Shown here piece by piece: positions 45,209 through 54,678 of a DNA stretch of 64,000 nucleotides. The notes beneath the pieces were generated by a model. It ran no database searches, was not told the origin of the DNA, and saw only the letters and a list, made by a program, of their open reading frames with translations. The DNA is from Ornithinimicrobium cerasi. Its GTDB lineage: Bacteria; Actinomycetota; Actinomycetes; Actinomycetales; Dermatophilaceae. How positions within the stretch are numbered: position 1 is the first letter of the stretch; the number at the start of each line of letters is the position of its first letter. The stretch spans positions 1 to 64,000 of the forward strand of contig NZ_QZMN01000015.1 of assembly GCF_003702705.1 (NCBI RefSeq), in the 5' to 3' direction. Position numbers and translations under genes: made by a program.

Positions 45209-48200
45209 ACGTCCACGGGAGCCCCCCGCGCGGCGTCCGCTCACGGCGTCTCGCTCCTCCTGCACCCCGCCACCGAGCTCGAGGACGGGCTTGCCGGGTT
45301 GTGGCTGCGGGTCCGGGCCGAGGGCACCGACGCCCACCAGCCGCACGCGCTTCTCGGCACCGCGTCGGGCGGGACGACATGCAGGCGGGAGGCGTCCTCG
45401 AGCGGCGGTGCCCGTCTCGTCCGGCACGGGCTGGTCGACGGTCTGCGCTGGAGCTGGTCGCTCTCGTTGCTCGAGGAGCAGGTGGAGGGCCGGGCCGGCT
45501 GGTCGTGGGAGGTGCTCGTCACCAACGAGCGGAGCCAGCCGGTGGAGGTCGACCTGGTCCACGCGCAGGACCTGGCGCTGTCCCCCGCAGCGGTCCTGGC
45601 GGCCAACACCCTCTACCCCAGCCAGTTACCTCGACCTCACCCCCGTCGACCTCGGGAACGGCGGGACGGCGGTCGCGGTGCGCCAGAACATGCCCGGCCC
45701 CACGGCGCCGTGGGCACTCGTCGCCTGCCGCACCCCCGCGACCCGCTGGGCGACGGACCTCCTGCAGCTGACGGGGCGCGGTCTCCCCGAGGGTTCCCCG
45801 TGGCCCGGGCTGCGGCGCGACCTTCCCACCACGCGGCTGCAGCACGAGCACGCCGCGGCGGTCCTGCAGTCGGACCCCGTCACGCTGGCGCCGGGGACGA
45901 GCTGGCACAGCGGGTTCGTCGTCGTCACGCTGGCCGACCACCCCGGGGCGACGTCCGACGCGGACGCGACCGAGCTCGAGGGTGTCGCCCGGCCGGGCGA
46001 GGCGCTCCGCCATGCCGGCACCGACGAGGGCTCGGGAGAGCGAGGGGCCAGCCTTGTCGGGACGGGCGACGGCACACCTGCCGGTGCGGGCCCTCACCGG
46101 CGCCGAGCTCGACGACCTCGCCGGCCCTCGCCGCGACCACCCCGAGACCGTCGCCGGGACGGTGCTCAGCTGGTTCGACGACCACGGCGCCGACCTGGTG
46201 ACGGCGGCGAAGCAGGCGGCCGTGCTCAGACCGCACGGGCAGATCCTGCGCCCGCTCGGGGAGCACGACGTCACGACCACGGTGTGGATGGACGGCAGCT
46301 TCTGCTCCCACCTCACCAGGGTCACGCCGCGCTGGGACGCTCGTTGTCGCTGCGACCGAGCCCGCTCGGGCTCGGCCGCGTGCACGGGCTGCGCGTCGCC
46401 ATCGACCTCGGGCAGGGTTGGCAGCTGATGGGGACGCCGTCCCTGTGGCGGAGCGCGCTCGACTCGGCCACCTGGTGGTATGCCGTGGACGACCACCTCC
46501 TGCGCGTGCACGCCGACGGGCCGACCGCGGACGGACGGTGCCGGGTGGCCGTCGAGACCCTGCAGGGTGAACCGGTGCCGTCGATGGTGCTGCTGGCCCT
46601 CGACTGGAGCGGGGCTCCCGGTGCGACCGGAGACGTGGACGTGGCGGGCGGGGCCCTCACCGTGCGCGCGCCGGCGGATGCGCTGTCCGGGGCCGCCCCC
46701 GACGCGCGTCTGGAGGTGCGCGTCGACGGGTGCGAGCTGAAGGAGGTCGGCGACGACGCTGCCCTGTTCTCGGACGGTACGAGTCGTGGCGAGCCGGTGG
46801 TGACGATGAGGCTCGGGGCGGCTCGGTCCTGGTCGGTCGAGCTGACGGCACGCACGACCGGCGCGGACGGCGACGGCCCCCCAGCCCGGGAACGCGGGTG
46901 GTCCGACGTCGGCCGAATGGTCGGGCTCGGCACCGAGGCTGCGGGTCCTGCGGCGGACCTGCTCAGGCGGCTGGACGCGATCACCGGGTGGTACGCCCAC
47001 GACGCGCTGGTCCACTACCTCTCGCCGCGCGGCCTGGAGCAGCACACGGGTGGAGCCTGGGGCACGCGTGACGTCTGCCAGGGTCCGGTCGGGCTGCTGC
47101 GGGCCTGGGGCGCCCACCCGCAGTGGCGCGAGCTGCTGCTGCTGATCTTCCGGGCGCAGCACGAGCGGGGCGACTGGCCGCAGGCCTTCGACTTCCTGCC
47201 GGCGCACCGGGTGGACGTGGTGGACACCGCACACGGAAACGTCGTCTACTGGCCGCTGCTCGCGCTCGGTCAGTACCTCGTCGCCACCGCCGACCACGGG
47301 ATCCTGGACGAGGACGTGACCTTCACCGGAGACGGGTCGCCGGGATCGACCGCCTCGCTGCTCCATCACGTGCAGCGGGCGCTGGACGCGGTCGAGAGCA
47401 CCTTCGTCGGGGGATACTCGTTGCCGGCCTACGGCCACGGCGACTGGAACGACTCGCTGCAGCCGGCCGACCCCGGGCTGGCACGCCAGATGGTGTCCAC
47501 CTGGACCGTCGTCCTCCAGGCCGAGGCGCTGCGGCGGCTGGCCGACGTGGTCGGTGAGCGGCACGTCGAGACGGCGTCGCGTGACGACCGCACCGGGCTG
47601 CACTACTCGCTGCTGCCGATGATCCACGCGATCGCCGGTGACCTGCTCAGCCCCGAGGAGGCACGGGCGCACCTCGCGATCGTCGCGGAGCACCTCACCG
47701 GGCCCGACGGCGCCCGGCTCTTCGACCGCCCCGTCGCCTACCGCGGCGGACCGGTGGAGATGTTCCAGCGGGCGGAGGCCAGCACCTTCTTCGGCCGCGA
47801 GATCGGCATCATGTACGTCCACGCCCACCTCCGGTACGCCGAGGCTCTGGCTCGTGTCGGGGACGGAGCGGGACTGCTCCGGGCGCTCGCCCGCGCGGTG
47901 CCGATCGGCGTCACCGACCTCGTCCCCAGCGCCGCACCCCGCCAGGCCAACGCCTACTCCTCCTCCTCCGACGGGGCGTTCGCCGACCGATACCAGGCCT
48001 CGAGGGACTACGACCAGCTGCTTGCCGGCGAGGTCGCGCTGGAAGCGGGGTGGAGGGTCTACTCCAGTGGCCCCGGCCTCTTCCTCGAGGTGCTCACGCA
48101 GGGGATGGTGGGGCTCCGGCACGCGGGCGACGAGCTCGAGCTCGACCCCGTGCTCGACCCCGCGCTCGGCTCGGTGAGCGCCACGCTCGAGACCTCGGTC

Positions 48201-48389
48201 GGTGCGTTGCGCGTCGAGATCCGCGCCGGGGAGGCGGGCTTCGGCCCCGTCTCGGTCACCGCCGGTGCGAGGCCGTTGTCGGTCCGGCGCCTCGAGAACC
48301 CTTACCGCGTAGGCGGTGTGGCCGTTCCGATCTCCGAGGTGGCCGCGGTGGCAGGCACGGGAGAGCCGGTCGTCATCCAGCTCGGGTGA
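45209..48389 (+). pseudogene. GH94-like / cellobiose phosphorylase-family gene with frameshifts
   Basis: The coding similarity starts at about 45209 (AHGVSLLLHPATELEDGLAG) without a start codon and is split by three shifts. At 45626-45627 an extra T breaks YPSQ|YLDLTPVDLG. Near 46060-46080 it moves frame before HLPVRALTGAELDDL. At about 46317 a missing C breaks SHLT|QGHAALGRSL. From there the frame is open to 48389, with HGDWNDSLQPADP (general-acid Asp of the family), EMFQRAEASTFFGREIG and EVLTQGMVGLRHAG. An intact protein would split or transfer beta-glucosides by phosphorolysis. It points away from the truncated GH3 gene. The first of the shifts could be sequencing errors, but the missing 5' end is not. 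Confidence 0.78.
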
Positions 48390-48482
48390 GGTGGCGCCGT
48401 CGCGAGGAACCGCCCGCCTGGTCGCGCCGGACCGCGCGCTCGGTCGGCAGAGGGCCGTGAGTGCTGGGACACTGGACCGGCC

Positions 48483-50930
48483 ATGACGAACCCCGACACC
48501 GCCGAGCGCCGTCCCCTGACCGCCACCTACCGCATGCAGCTCCACGCAGGATTCACCTGCGACGACGCCCTGGCCGCGCTGCCGTACGTCGAGGAGCTGG
48601 GTGTCAGCCACGTCTACCTCTCGCCCGTCCTCACCGCGGTCCCCGGCAGCGAGCACGGCTACGACGTCCTCGACCACTCCCGGGTCAACTCCGAGATCGG
48701 GGGCCGACCGGCCCTCGAGCGGCTCGCTGCGGCGGCCCACGCCCGCGGCATGGGCGTCGTCGTCGACATCGTCCCCAACCACATGGCCCTCGTCTCCCCG
48801 TTCTGGCGCAACGCCCCCCTGTGGCAGGTCCTGCGCGAGGGCCCGACGTCGGGGCGCGCGCACTGGTTCGACGTGGACTGGGAGCACCTGGGCGGACGGT
48901 TCGGCATACCCGTGCTCGGGCAGCCGCTCGAGGACGCCCTCGCGGCCGGGGAGATCGAGGTCGGGACCGGCCGCGAGGACGAGGGGCCGGCGGCGGGGCA
49001 GCCGGTGGTCCGCTACTTCGAGCACGTGCTGCCCGTGGGGACCGGCACCGAGCACCTCACGGACGACCTGCCGGCGCTGCTGGAGGCCCAGCACTGGCTG
49101 CTCGGGCACTGGCAGGACGCCGCCGACGTGCTCAACTACCGCCGGTTCTTCGAGGTGGACGGGCTGATCGGGGTGCGCGTCGAGGAGGCCGACGTCTTCG
49201 AGGAGACGCACGCCGAGCTGCTGCGCCTGCACCACGACGGCGTCGTCGACGGCTTCCGGATCGACCACCCGGACGGTCTCGCCGACCCGGGCGGCTACCT
49301 GGCCATGCTGCGCGCGCACCTCCGTCCCGGTGCCCCGGTGTGGGTGGAGAAGATCCTCGAGGGGGCCGAGCGGCTCCCCTCCGCGTGGGCGTGCGAGGGC
49401 ACCACGGGGTATGACGCGAACGCCGCCGTGCTCGGCGCGCTCGTGGACCCCACCACCGCGGACGTGGTGAGCACCGCGTGGTTCGCGACCGGTGGCGAGC
49501 CCGACCTCGACGTCGAGGTCGAGCGCTGCAAGCGGCAGGCCGTCGACGCGCTGCTCCAGCCCGAGGTCACCCGCCTCGTGCGGCGCGCCAAGGAGGCGTT
49601 GCCGCACGCCGACGAGCACCGGCTGCGTGCGGCGCTGACCGAGCTGCTCGTCGACGTCCACGTCTACCGCGCCTACATCCGCCCCGGCGAGCTCCCGGAG
49701 CCGGCGCTCGAGCAACCCCTGCTCGACGCGATCGAGCGTGCCCGCGCCACCCGGCCCGACCTCGAGGGCGAGCTCGTCGAGCTCGGCCAGCTGCTCCGCC
49801 GCCCGGACGTGAGCGTCGTCGACGCCGCGGCGGCCGCCGACCTGTGCGTGCGCTTCCAGCAGACCACCGGGCCGGTCATGGCCAAGGGGATCGAGGACAC
49901 CGCCTTCTACCGCTGGCACCGCCTGGTCGCCCTCAACGAGGTCGGCGCGGACCCCCGTGCCGGGGAGGCGCCGGAGGTGACCACGCTGCATACCTGGGCG
50001 GTCCACCAGGCGAGGCACTGGCCCCTGGGCCTGACGACCCTGTCGACCCACGACACCAAGCGGAGCGAGGACGTGCGCGCGCGGATCCTCGCGGTCGCGG
50101 GGGACGCCGAGGCGTGGCGCTCGCTCTCGGCCGCCGGCGCGGCCGCGGCGCAGCGGCACGGCGTCGACGCACCCACCGCGCACCTCGTCTGGCAGACCCT
50201 CGTGGGGGCCGGTCGGGTCGAGCCGCACCGGCTGCACGCCTACCTGACCAAGGCCGTCCGCGAGGCCAAGCTGCACACCACCTGGGTCGAGCCGGACGAG
50301 GACTACGAGGCGCGCGTGCTCTCGCTGGCCGACGAGATGGTCTCGCACGAGGGGGAGGTCAGCGCGGCGATCGCCGAGGCGGTGCGCGACAACGAGCAGA
50401 CGATCCGCACCCTGACCCTGACCCAGAAGCTCGTCCAGCTGACGCTGCCCGGCGTGCCGGACACCTACCAGGCCGCGGGGCTCGCGCTCGTCGACCCGGA
50501 CAACCGTCGCCCGGTGGACTACGAGGAGCGGCTGGAGCGGCTGCGCCGGCTCGACGCGGAGGGACGCCCGCACGACCTCGCCGACGAGGTGCTGTGGCTG
50601 CGCTCGCGGGTGCTGCGGCTGAGGTCCTGGCTCCCGCAGGCCTACGGCCCCGGGGCCGGCTACCAGCCCGTGGAGGCCGGGCCGCACGTGCTCGGCTTCC
50701 TGCGCGGCGGGGTGGCGGCCACCCTGACCATCCGGGCGCCGCGGGCGCTCGGCGGCGCGGGCGGGCTCGGCGGGACGCGGGTCCCGTTGCCCGCCGGGCA
50801 CTGGCGCGACGCGCTGACGGGCACCGACCACCACGTCGACGAGGAGGGCGTGCTCGCCGTCGACGTCTTCGCCGCCGGGCCGGTCGCCCTGCTCGTGACG
50901 GCCCGCGACCTCGAGGAGGGACCCCGGTGA
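48483..50930 (+). CDS. treY: malto-oligosyltrehalose synthase
   Basis: An 815-residue GH13 protein. Signature parts: TYRMQLHAGFTCDDALAALP, GSEHGYDVLDHSRVN, VDIVPNHMAL, the nucleophile region VDGFRIDHPDGLADPGGYL, the acid WVEKILEGAE, and LSTHDTKRSEDVRAR for the third carboxylate. It turns the reducing end of maltodextrin into a trehalosyl unit. The next gene overlaps it by four bases (GTGA) and encodes TreZ, which releases trehalose. No glycogen debranching gene (treX/glgX) is in the window. Confidence 0.95.
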   Translation: MTNPDTAERRPLTATYRMQLHAGFTCDDALAALPYVEELGVSHVYLSPVLTAVPGSEHGYDVLDHSRVNSEIGGRPALERLAAAAHARGMGVVVDIVPNHMALVSPFWRNAPLWQVLREGPTSGRAHWFDVDWEHLGGRFGIPVLGQPLEDALAAGEIEVGTGREDEGPAAGQPVVRYFEHVLPVGTGTEHLTDDLPALLEAQHWLLGHWQDAADVLNYRRFFEVDGLIGVRVEEADVFEETHAELLRLHHDGVVDGFRIDHPDGLADPGGYLAMLRAHLRPGAPVWVEKILEGAERLPSAWACEGTTGYDANAAVLGALVDPTTADVVSTAWFATGGEPDLDVEVERCKRQAVDALLQPEVTRLVRRAKEALPHADEHRLRAALTELLVDVHVYRAYIRPGELPEPALEQPLLDAIERARATRPDLEGELVELGQLLRRPDVSVVDAAAAADLCVRFQQTTGPVMAKGIEDTAFYRWHRLVALNEVGADPRAGEAPEVTTLHTWAVHQARHWPLGLTTLSTHDTKRSEDVRARILAVAGDAEAWRSLSAAGAAAAQRHGVDAPTAHLVWQTLVGAGRVEPHRLHAYLTKAVREAKLHTTWVEPDEDYEARVLSLADEMVSHEGEVSAAIAEAVRDNEQTIRTLTLTQKLVQLTLPGVPDTYQAAGLALVDPDNRRPVDYEERLERLRRLDAEGRPHDLADEVLWLRSRVLRLRSWLPQAYGPGAGYQPVEAGPHVLGFLRGGVAATLTIRAPRALGGAGGLGGTRVPLPAGHWRDALTGTDHHVDEEGVLAVDVFAAGPVALLVTARDLEEGPR

Positions 50931-52702
50931 GCGGACGCCCGAGCCCCGCTGCCGACCCCCGCACCTACCGGCTCTGGGCGCCCGACGCCTCGGCCGTCGA
51001 GCTGCGGCTGGGGGCCGGCTCCGCTCTCGCCGTGCCGATGGCGCGGGTGGACGGGGGCTGGTGGGAGGTCGCCGCCGACCCCGGGGACGGCCGTTACGCC
51101 TTCGCCCTGGACGGTCGCCCGCCGGTGCCCGACCCCCGCTCGCGGCACCAGCCGGACGGGGTCCACGCGCCCAGCGCGCTGGTCGACACGTCGGCGTTCG
51201 CCTGGACCGACCACGGCTGGCGCGGCGTGCCGCTGCAGGACGCGGTCGTCTACGAGCTGCACGTCGGCACCTTCACGCCCGAGCGCACCTTCGACGGGGT
51301 GGTCCGCCACCTCGCCCACCTCGCCGACCTCGGGGTCACCGTGGTCGAGCTGATGCCGGTCGCCGCGTTCCCGGGGCGGCACGGGTGGGGCTACGACGGG
51401 GTCGCGCCGTATGCCGTGCACGCCCCCTACGGCGGTCCCGAGGGGCTGGTCCGGCTCGTCGACGCCGCCCACGCCCGGGGGCTCGCGGTCTGGCTCGACG
51501 TCGTCCACAACCACCTCGGGCCGAGCGGCAACTACCTCGGCCAGGTCGCCCCCTACTTCACCGACCGCCACCACACCCCGTGGGGCGACGCGGTCAACCT
51601 CGACGGCCCCGGCAGCGACGAGGTCCGCGCCTACCTGCTCGACAACGTCCGCCTGTGGCTGGAGGACTACCACCTCGACGGGCTGCGCCTGGACGCGGTG
51701 CACGCCCTCCACGACGAGCGGGCCGTCCACCTCCTCGAGGACCTCTCCGCCCTCGCGGACGAGATCAGCCGGAGCAGCGGCATACCCCGGAGCCTGGTCG
51801 GGGAGAGCGACCGCAACGACCCGGCCACGGTCGCGCCCCGCGCCGGCGGCGGGGTCGGCGGGACGGGCCTGCACGGGCAGTGGGCCGACGACGTCCACCA
51901 TGCGCTGCACGTCGCGCTGACGGGGGAGGACCAGGGCTACTACGCCGACTTCGCCGACCCCGGCGCGCTGCCGAAGGTGCTGGGGGACACGCCCTTCTTC
52001 CACGACGGGACGTGGTCGAGCTTCCGCGGGCGGCGGCACGGCCGGCCGGTGGACCCCGCGGTCACCCCCGGGTGGCGGTTCGTCGCCTCCCTGCAGACGC
52101 ACGACCAGGTCGGGAACCGGGCGATGGGCGACCGGATCGGGCACGGCATCCCGGCGGGTCGGGCGGCGGCCGGGGCGGCGCTGCTGCTGACCTCCCCCTA
52201 CACGCCGATGCTGTTCATGGGCGAGGAGTGGGGCGCCTCGACGCCGTGGCAGTACTTCACCGACCACGAGGAGGAGGAGCTGGCCGCGTCGATCCGGGAG
52301 GGGCGGCAGCGGGAGTTCGCCGAGCACGGCTGGGCCGGCCAGGTCCCGGACCCTCAGGACGAGGGGACGGTCTCCGCGTCGACGCTGCGCTGGGACGAGG
52401 TGGCCGGCGGGGGTCACGCGGAGCTGCTGGGGTTCTACCGCGAGCTGATCCGGCTGCGGCGCACGATTCCGTCGCTGCGGTCCACGCCGCTCGGCGAGGG
52501 GCGCGTGTCGCGGCCGGAGGAGGGCGTGGTCCTCGTGGAGCGTGGTGACGTGCGCGTCGTGGCGGTGCTCGGGAGCGGGTCGACGTCGGTGCCGACGCCG
52601 GACGGGGCGGAGGTGCTGGCGAGCTTCGGCGAGGTGACGGCAGGGGACGGGCGTATCGTCGTGGGGCCGGAGTCGGTCGTGGTGGTCGGAGGTCGAGGAT
52701 GA
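50927..52702 (+). CDS. treZ: malto-oligosyltrehalose trehalohydrolase
   Basis: A 591-residue protein; GTG 50927 overlaps the treY stop. An N-terminal beta-sandwich (TYRLWAPDASAVELRLG) is followed by the GH13 barrel: VYELHVGTFTPERTFDGV, DVVHNHLGPSGNYL, nucleophile GLRLDAVHALHD, acid LVGESDRNDP, and LQTHDQVGNRAMGDR. It hydrolyses maltooligosyl-trehalose to free trehalose, a stress protectant. Its stop overlaps the next gene (ATGA). Confidence 0.95.
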   Translation: MSGRPSPAADPRTYRLWAPDASAVELRLGAGSALAVPMARVDGGWWEVAADPGDGRYAFALDGRPPVPDPRSRHQPDGVHAPSALVDTSAFAWTDHGWRGVPLQDAVVYELHVGTFTPERTFDGVVRHLAHLADLGVTVVELMPVAAFPGRHGWGYDGVAPYAVHAPYGGPEGLVRLVDAAHARGLAVWLDVVHNHLGPSGNYLGQVAPYFTDRHHTPWGDAVNLDGPGSDEVRAYLLDNVRLWLEDYHLDGLRLDAVHALHDERAVHLLEDLSALADEISRSSGIPRSLVGESDRNDPATVAPRAGGGVGGTGLHGQWADDVHHALHVALTGEDQGYYADFADPGALPKVLGDTPFFHDGTWSSFRGRRHGRPVDPAVTPGWRFVASLQTHDQVGNRAMGDRIGHGIPAGRAAAGAALLLTSPYTPMLFMGEEWGASTPWQYFTDHEEEELAASIREGRQREFAEHGWAGQVPDPQDEGTVSASTLRWDEVAGGGHAELLGFYRELIRLRRTIPSLRSTPLGEGRVSRPEEGVVLVERGDVRVVAVLGSGSTSVPTPDGAEVLASFGEVTAGDGRIVVGPESVVVVGGRG

Positions 52703-53322
52703 GCGGGATGCGGGAGCGGCGGCCGTTCCACCGCCCGACGCTGCGCCCGTCCGAGGTCCTCGAGGACGTCGCCGGGGGGATCGACCCGCTCGAGGCCGTC
52801 GAGGCCGCGCACCGCACGGCCGAGCTGGTGGTGGGGCGCGGGCGGGACACCGACGACCCGCGGCTGACCGCACGGCTGGTGGCGCTCGTGCAGGAGGTGG
52901 GCCTCTCGACCGTCGCGGAGATGTGGGCCGACCGGCCGGCGCGGACGCTGCCCGGCGCCCTGTGGCGGCTCTACCTCCTGCACGAGTGGGTCCAGCGCCA
53001 GCCCGAGGAGACCGCGCGGCTGTTCGCCGCCGGTGCCGGGCACGCGGAGGTCTACCGGGCCATCGCCGGCGTGGCCGAGCCGCCGGACACGGAGGGCCTG
53101 CGCAGGCTCACCGAGCAGATCCTCACCGGGGTGTTCACCGGTGACCTCGCCATCGCGCTCGAGCGGGCCGCCGCGTTCTGCCAGGTGATGGCGGTGGGAC
53201 TGGCCGAGCCCGGTGTCGAGCACGTGCCGCTCGAGCAGGTCCGTCGTGGCGCGCGGATGCGCGACACCGCCGACGACCTGTCCGCCTGCGCCCGGCTCTG
53301 GCGCCTCGGCGACCTGCACTGA
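52699..53322 (+). CDS. conserved actinobacterial hypothetical protein coupled to treYZ
   Basis: A 207-residue helical protein whose ATG overlaps the treZ stop. Conserved pieces: FHRPTLRPSEVLEDVAGG, VALVQEVGLSTVAEMWADRP, LPGALWRLYLLHEWVQR, EVYRAIAGVAEPPDTEGL and ILTGVFTGDLAIALERAAAFC. Relatives occur in many actinobacteria, sometimes with the wrong label of RNA polymerase subunit. No catalytic motif or membrane segment is visible. The coupling may be by position rather than by pathway, since relatives also occur away from treZ. Confidence 0.75.
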   Translation: MSGMRERRPFHRPTLRPSEVLEDVAGGIDPLEAVEAAHRTAELVVGRGRDTDDPRLTARLVALVQEVGLSTVAEMWADRPARTLPGALWRLYLLHEWVQRQPEETARLFAAGAGHAEVYRAIAGVAEPPDTEGLRRLTEQILTGVFTGDLAIALERAAAFCQVMAVGLAEPGVEHVPLEQVRRGARMRDTADDLSACARLWRLGDLH

Positions 53323-53736
53323 CCGCGAGCGCGTCGTTCGGCGGCGCCATCCACGTGGACGCCGTGAGCCCGCTGTGCGACGTCCGCCTCTGTGGTGGCT
53401 GACTGTTCTCAGGGCGACACCGGGCCACCCCGGTGCTCGGCACGAGGACGGTGCCTCGAGGCTGGCGCGTGCGGAGGAGACCCGCCTCACACCGGGAACA
53501 GACGGCAGGCCGGGCCCGTTGGACTGGTCGCGTGCCGGGCCGCGGCAGCCCCGGGCTCCAACATTCGCCGCCTTGAGCGGCCTCGCGCCGAGAGGCGCTC
53601 CCGGTCCGGCACGCACCAGCTCCCACCTGACGGCGGCGGCCCCTCACGGTCGGTCGGACGCTCTCCGGGTCGGTCCGCGACCTCCCCCTCCGTCAGTGGG
53701 GTGGTGTCGTCCGTCAGTGGGGTGGGAGTGTTGTCG
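53323..53736. other. 414-base interval without a supportable gene
   Basis: Several frames stay open here only because of the base composition. The left part holds no motif that I recognise. The right end holds three copies of a short direct repeat (see 53691-53748). Convergent genes end on both sides, so it is a terminator-type spacer, longer than others in this compact window. Confidence 0.5.
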
Positions 53737-53748
53737 TCAGTGGGGCGG
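53691..53748. repeat. three copies of a 14-base direct repeat over a stop codon
   Basis: CGTCAGTGGGGTGG at 53691-53704 and 53712-53725, and CGTCAGTGGGGCGG at 53735-53748. On the minus strand each copy reads CCCCACTGACG; the third contains the real stop codon of the NUDIX/phosphatase gene (CAC TGA). It looks like repeated duplication of that gene's 3' tip. Confidence 0.7.
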
Positions 53749-54678
53749 GCGGTGTCGCTCGACCGCCTCCACCGTGGCATCGGCTCCCGTGCCGCGCATC
53801 GTGCACACGAGGATCTCGCCCTTGTCCAGTGACGTCCTCGCCAGCCCCGACAGGAGCTGGCGGTCGCCGCGCGACAGGACCGACCCGGCCCGTCGCCGCA
53901 GGGTCGACAGCACCGGCCCGAACAACGGCCCGTGGCTGCACAGGACCGTGGGCCGGGCCGCCTCGAGCACGCGGGCCAGGTGCTTGTCGACCTTTCCCGG
54001 GCGTGCCTCGAAGCCCTCCTCCGACAGCCCTTTCCGGGTGAGGAGCTCGGCCCCGCTCGCGTCGAGGAACGGCCGTACCGTGGCGACGCACCGTTCGGCC
54101 GGGCTGGAGAGCACGGCCACCGGCGCGTAGGCCTGCAGCACGGGGACCATCCGGGCCGCCTGCCGGCGGCCCACCTCGTCCAGCGGTCGCAGGGGGTCGG
54201 GCCGGGACCAGCTGCCCCGGGCGACCGCCACCGCATGACGCACGACGAGCAGCGGCCAGGTCGCCAGCCGACCTTGCGTCAGCAGCCCCGCCACGGCGTC
54301 GAGCTGGTCGCGGTCGCGGGCGTAGGTCAGCCGCCCGGCCGCTTCCTCGACCCCGAGCCAGGCGACCTCGTCGACCTCGTGCTCCAGCTCGCCGGTGCCG
54401 TCGACCACCTCCGCGGCCCAGTACCGCACCCGCTTCCACCCACCGCTCTGGAGCGTGTACGCGGACTCGGGAAGCGGCATACCCAGACGCACCCTCAGCC
54501 CCGTCTCCTCGAGGGTCTCCCGCGCAGCGGCGGCCGCCCAGTCCTCGCCGCGGTCCAGCTTGCCCTTGGGCCAGGACCAGTCGTCGTAGCGCGGCCGGTG
54601 CACGAGCGCGACCTGCAGGCGTTCCCCCGTCCCGCGGAACGGGACCGCGCCGGCAGCCCGCACCGTGACCCGGTTCAC
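53737..54678 (-). CDS. NUDIX hydrolase fused to a histidine phosphatase domain
   Basis: A 313-residue, two-domain protein; GTG 54678 overlaps the mshD stop. Residues 1-125: NUDIX fold with the box GKLDRGEDWAAAAARETLEETGL (GX5EX7REUXEEXGU pattern). Residues 140-310: histidine phosphatase with LLVVRHAVA (RHG-like motif), a second Arg in LSSPAERCVAT, and LCSHGPLF (catalytic His). This is the MutT1 type known in mycobacteria, which removes oxidised nucleotides (8-oxo-dGTP/GTP) or acts on diadenosine polyphosphates. It is cytoplasmic. Confidence 0.9.
   Translation of the reverse strand: MNRVTVRAAGAVPFRGTGERLQVALVHRPRYDDWSWPKGKLDRGEDWAAAAARETLEETGLRVRLGMPLPESAYTLQSGGWKRVRYWAAEVVDGTGELEHEVDEVAWLGVEEAAGRLTYARDRDQLDAVAGLLTQGRLATWPLLVVRHAVAVARGSWSRPDPLRPLDEVGRRQAARMVPVLQAYAPVAVLSSPAERCVATVRPFLDASGAELLTRKGLSEEGFEARPGKVDKHLARVLEAARPTVLCSHGPLFGPVLSTLRRRAGSVLSRGDRQLLSGLARTSLDKGEILVCTMRGTGADATVEAVERHRPPH

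Noticed and set aside
45209-46320. Reading the three frameshifts as programmed frameshifting
   Set aside because: They lack slippery sequences and follow a missing 5' end; decay or sequencing error is simpler.
45519-50834. A 1,771-codon open frame on the minus strand
   Set aside because: It is antisense to the GH94-like gene and treY, rich in Arg/Val/Gly/Asp without domain features; a composition artefact.
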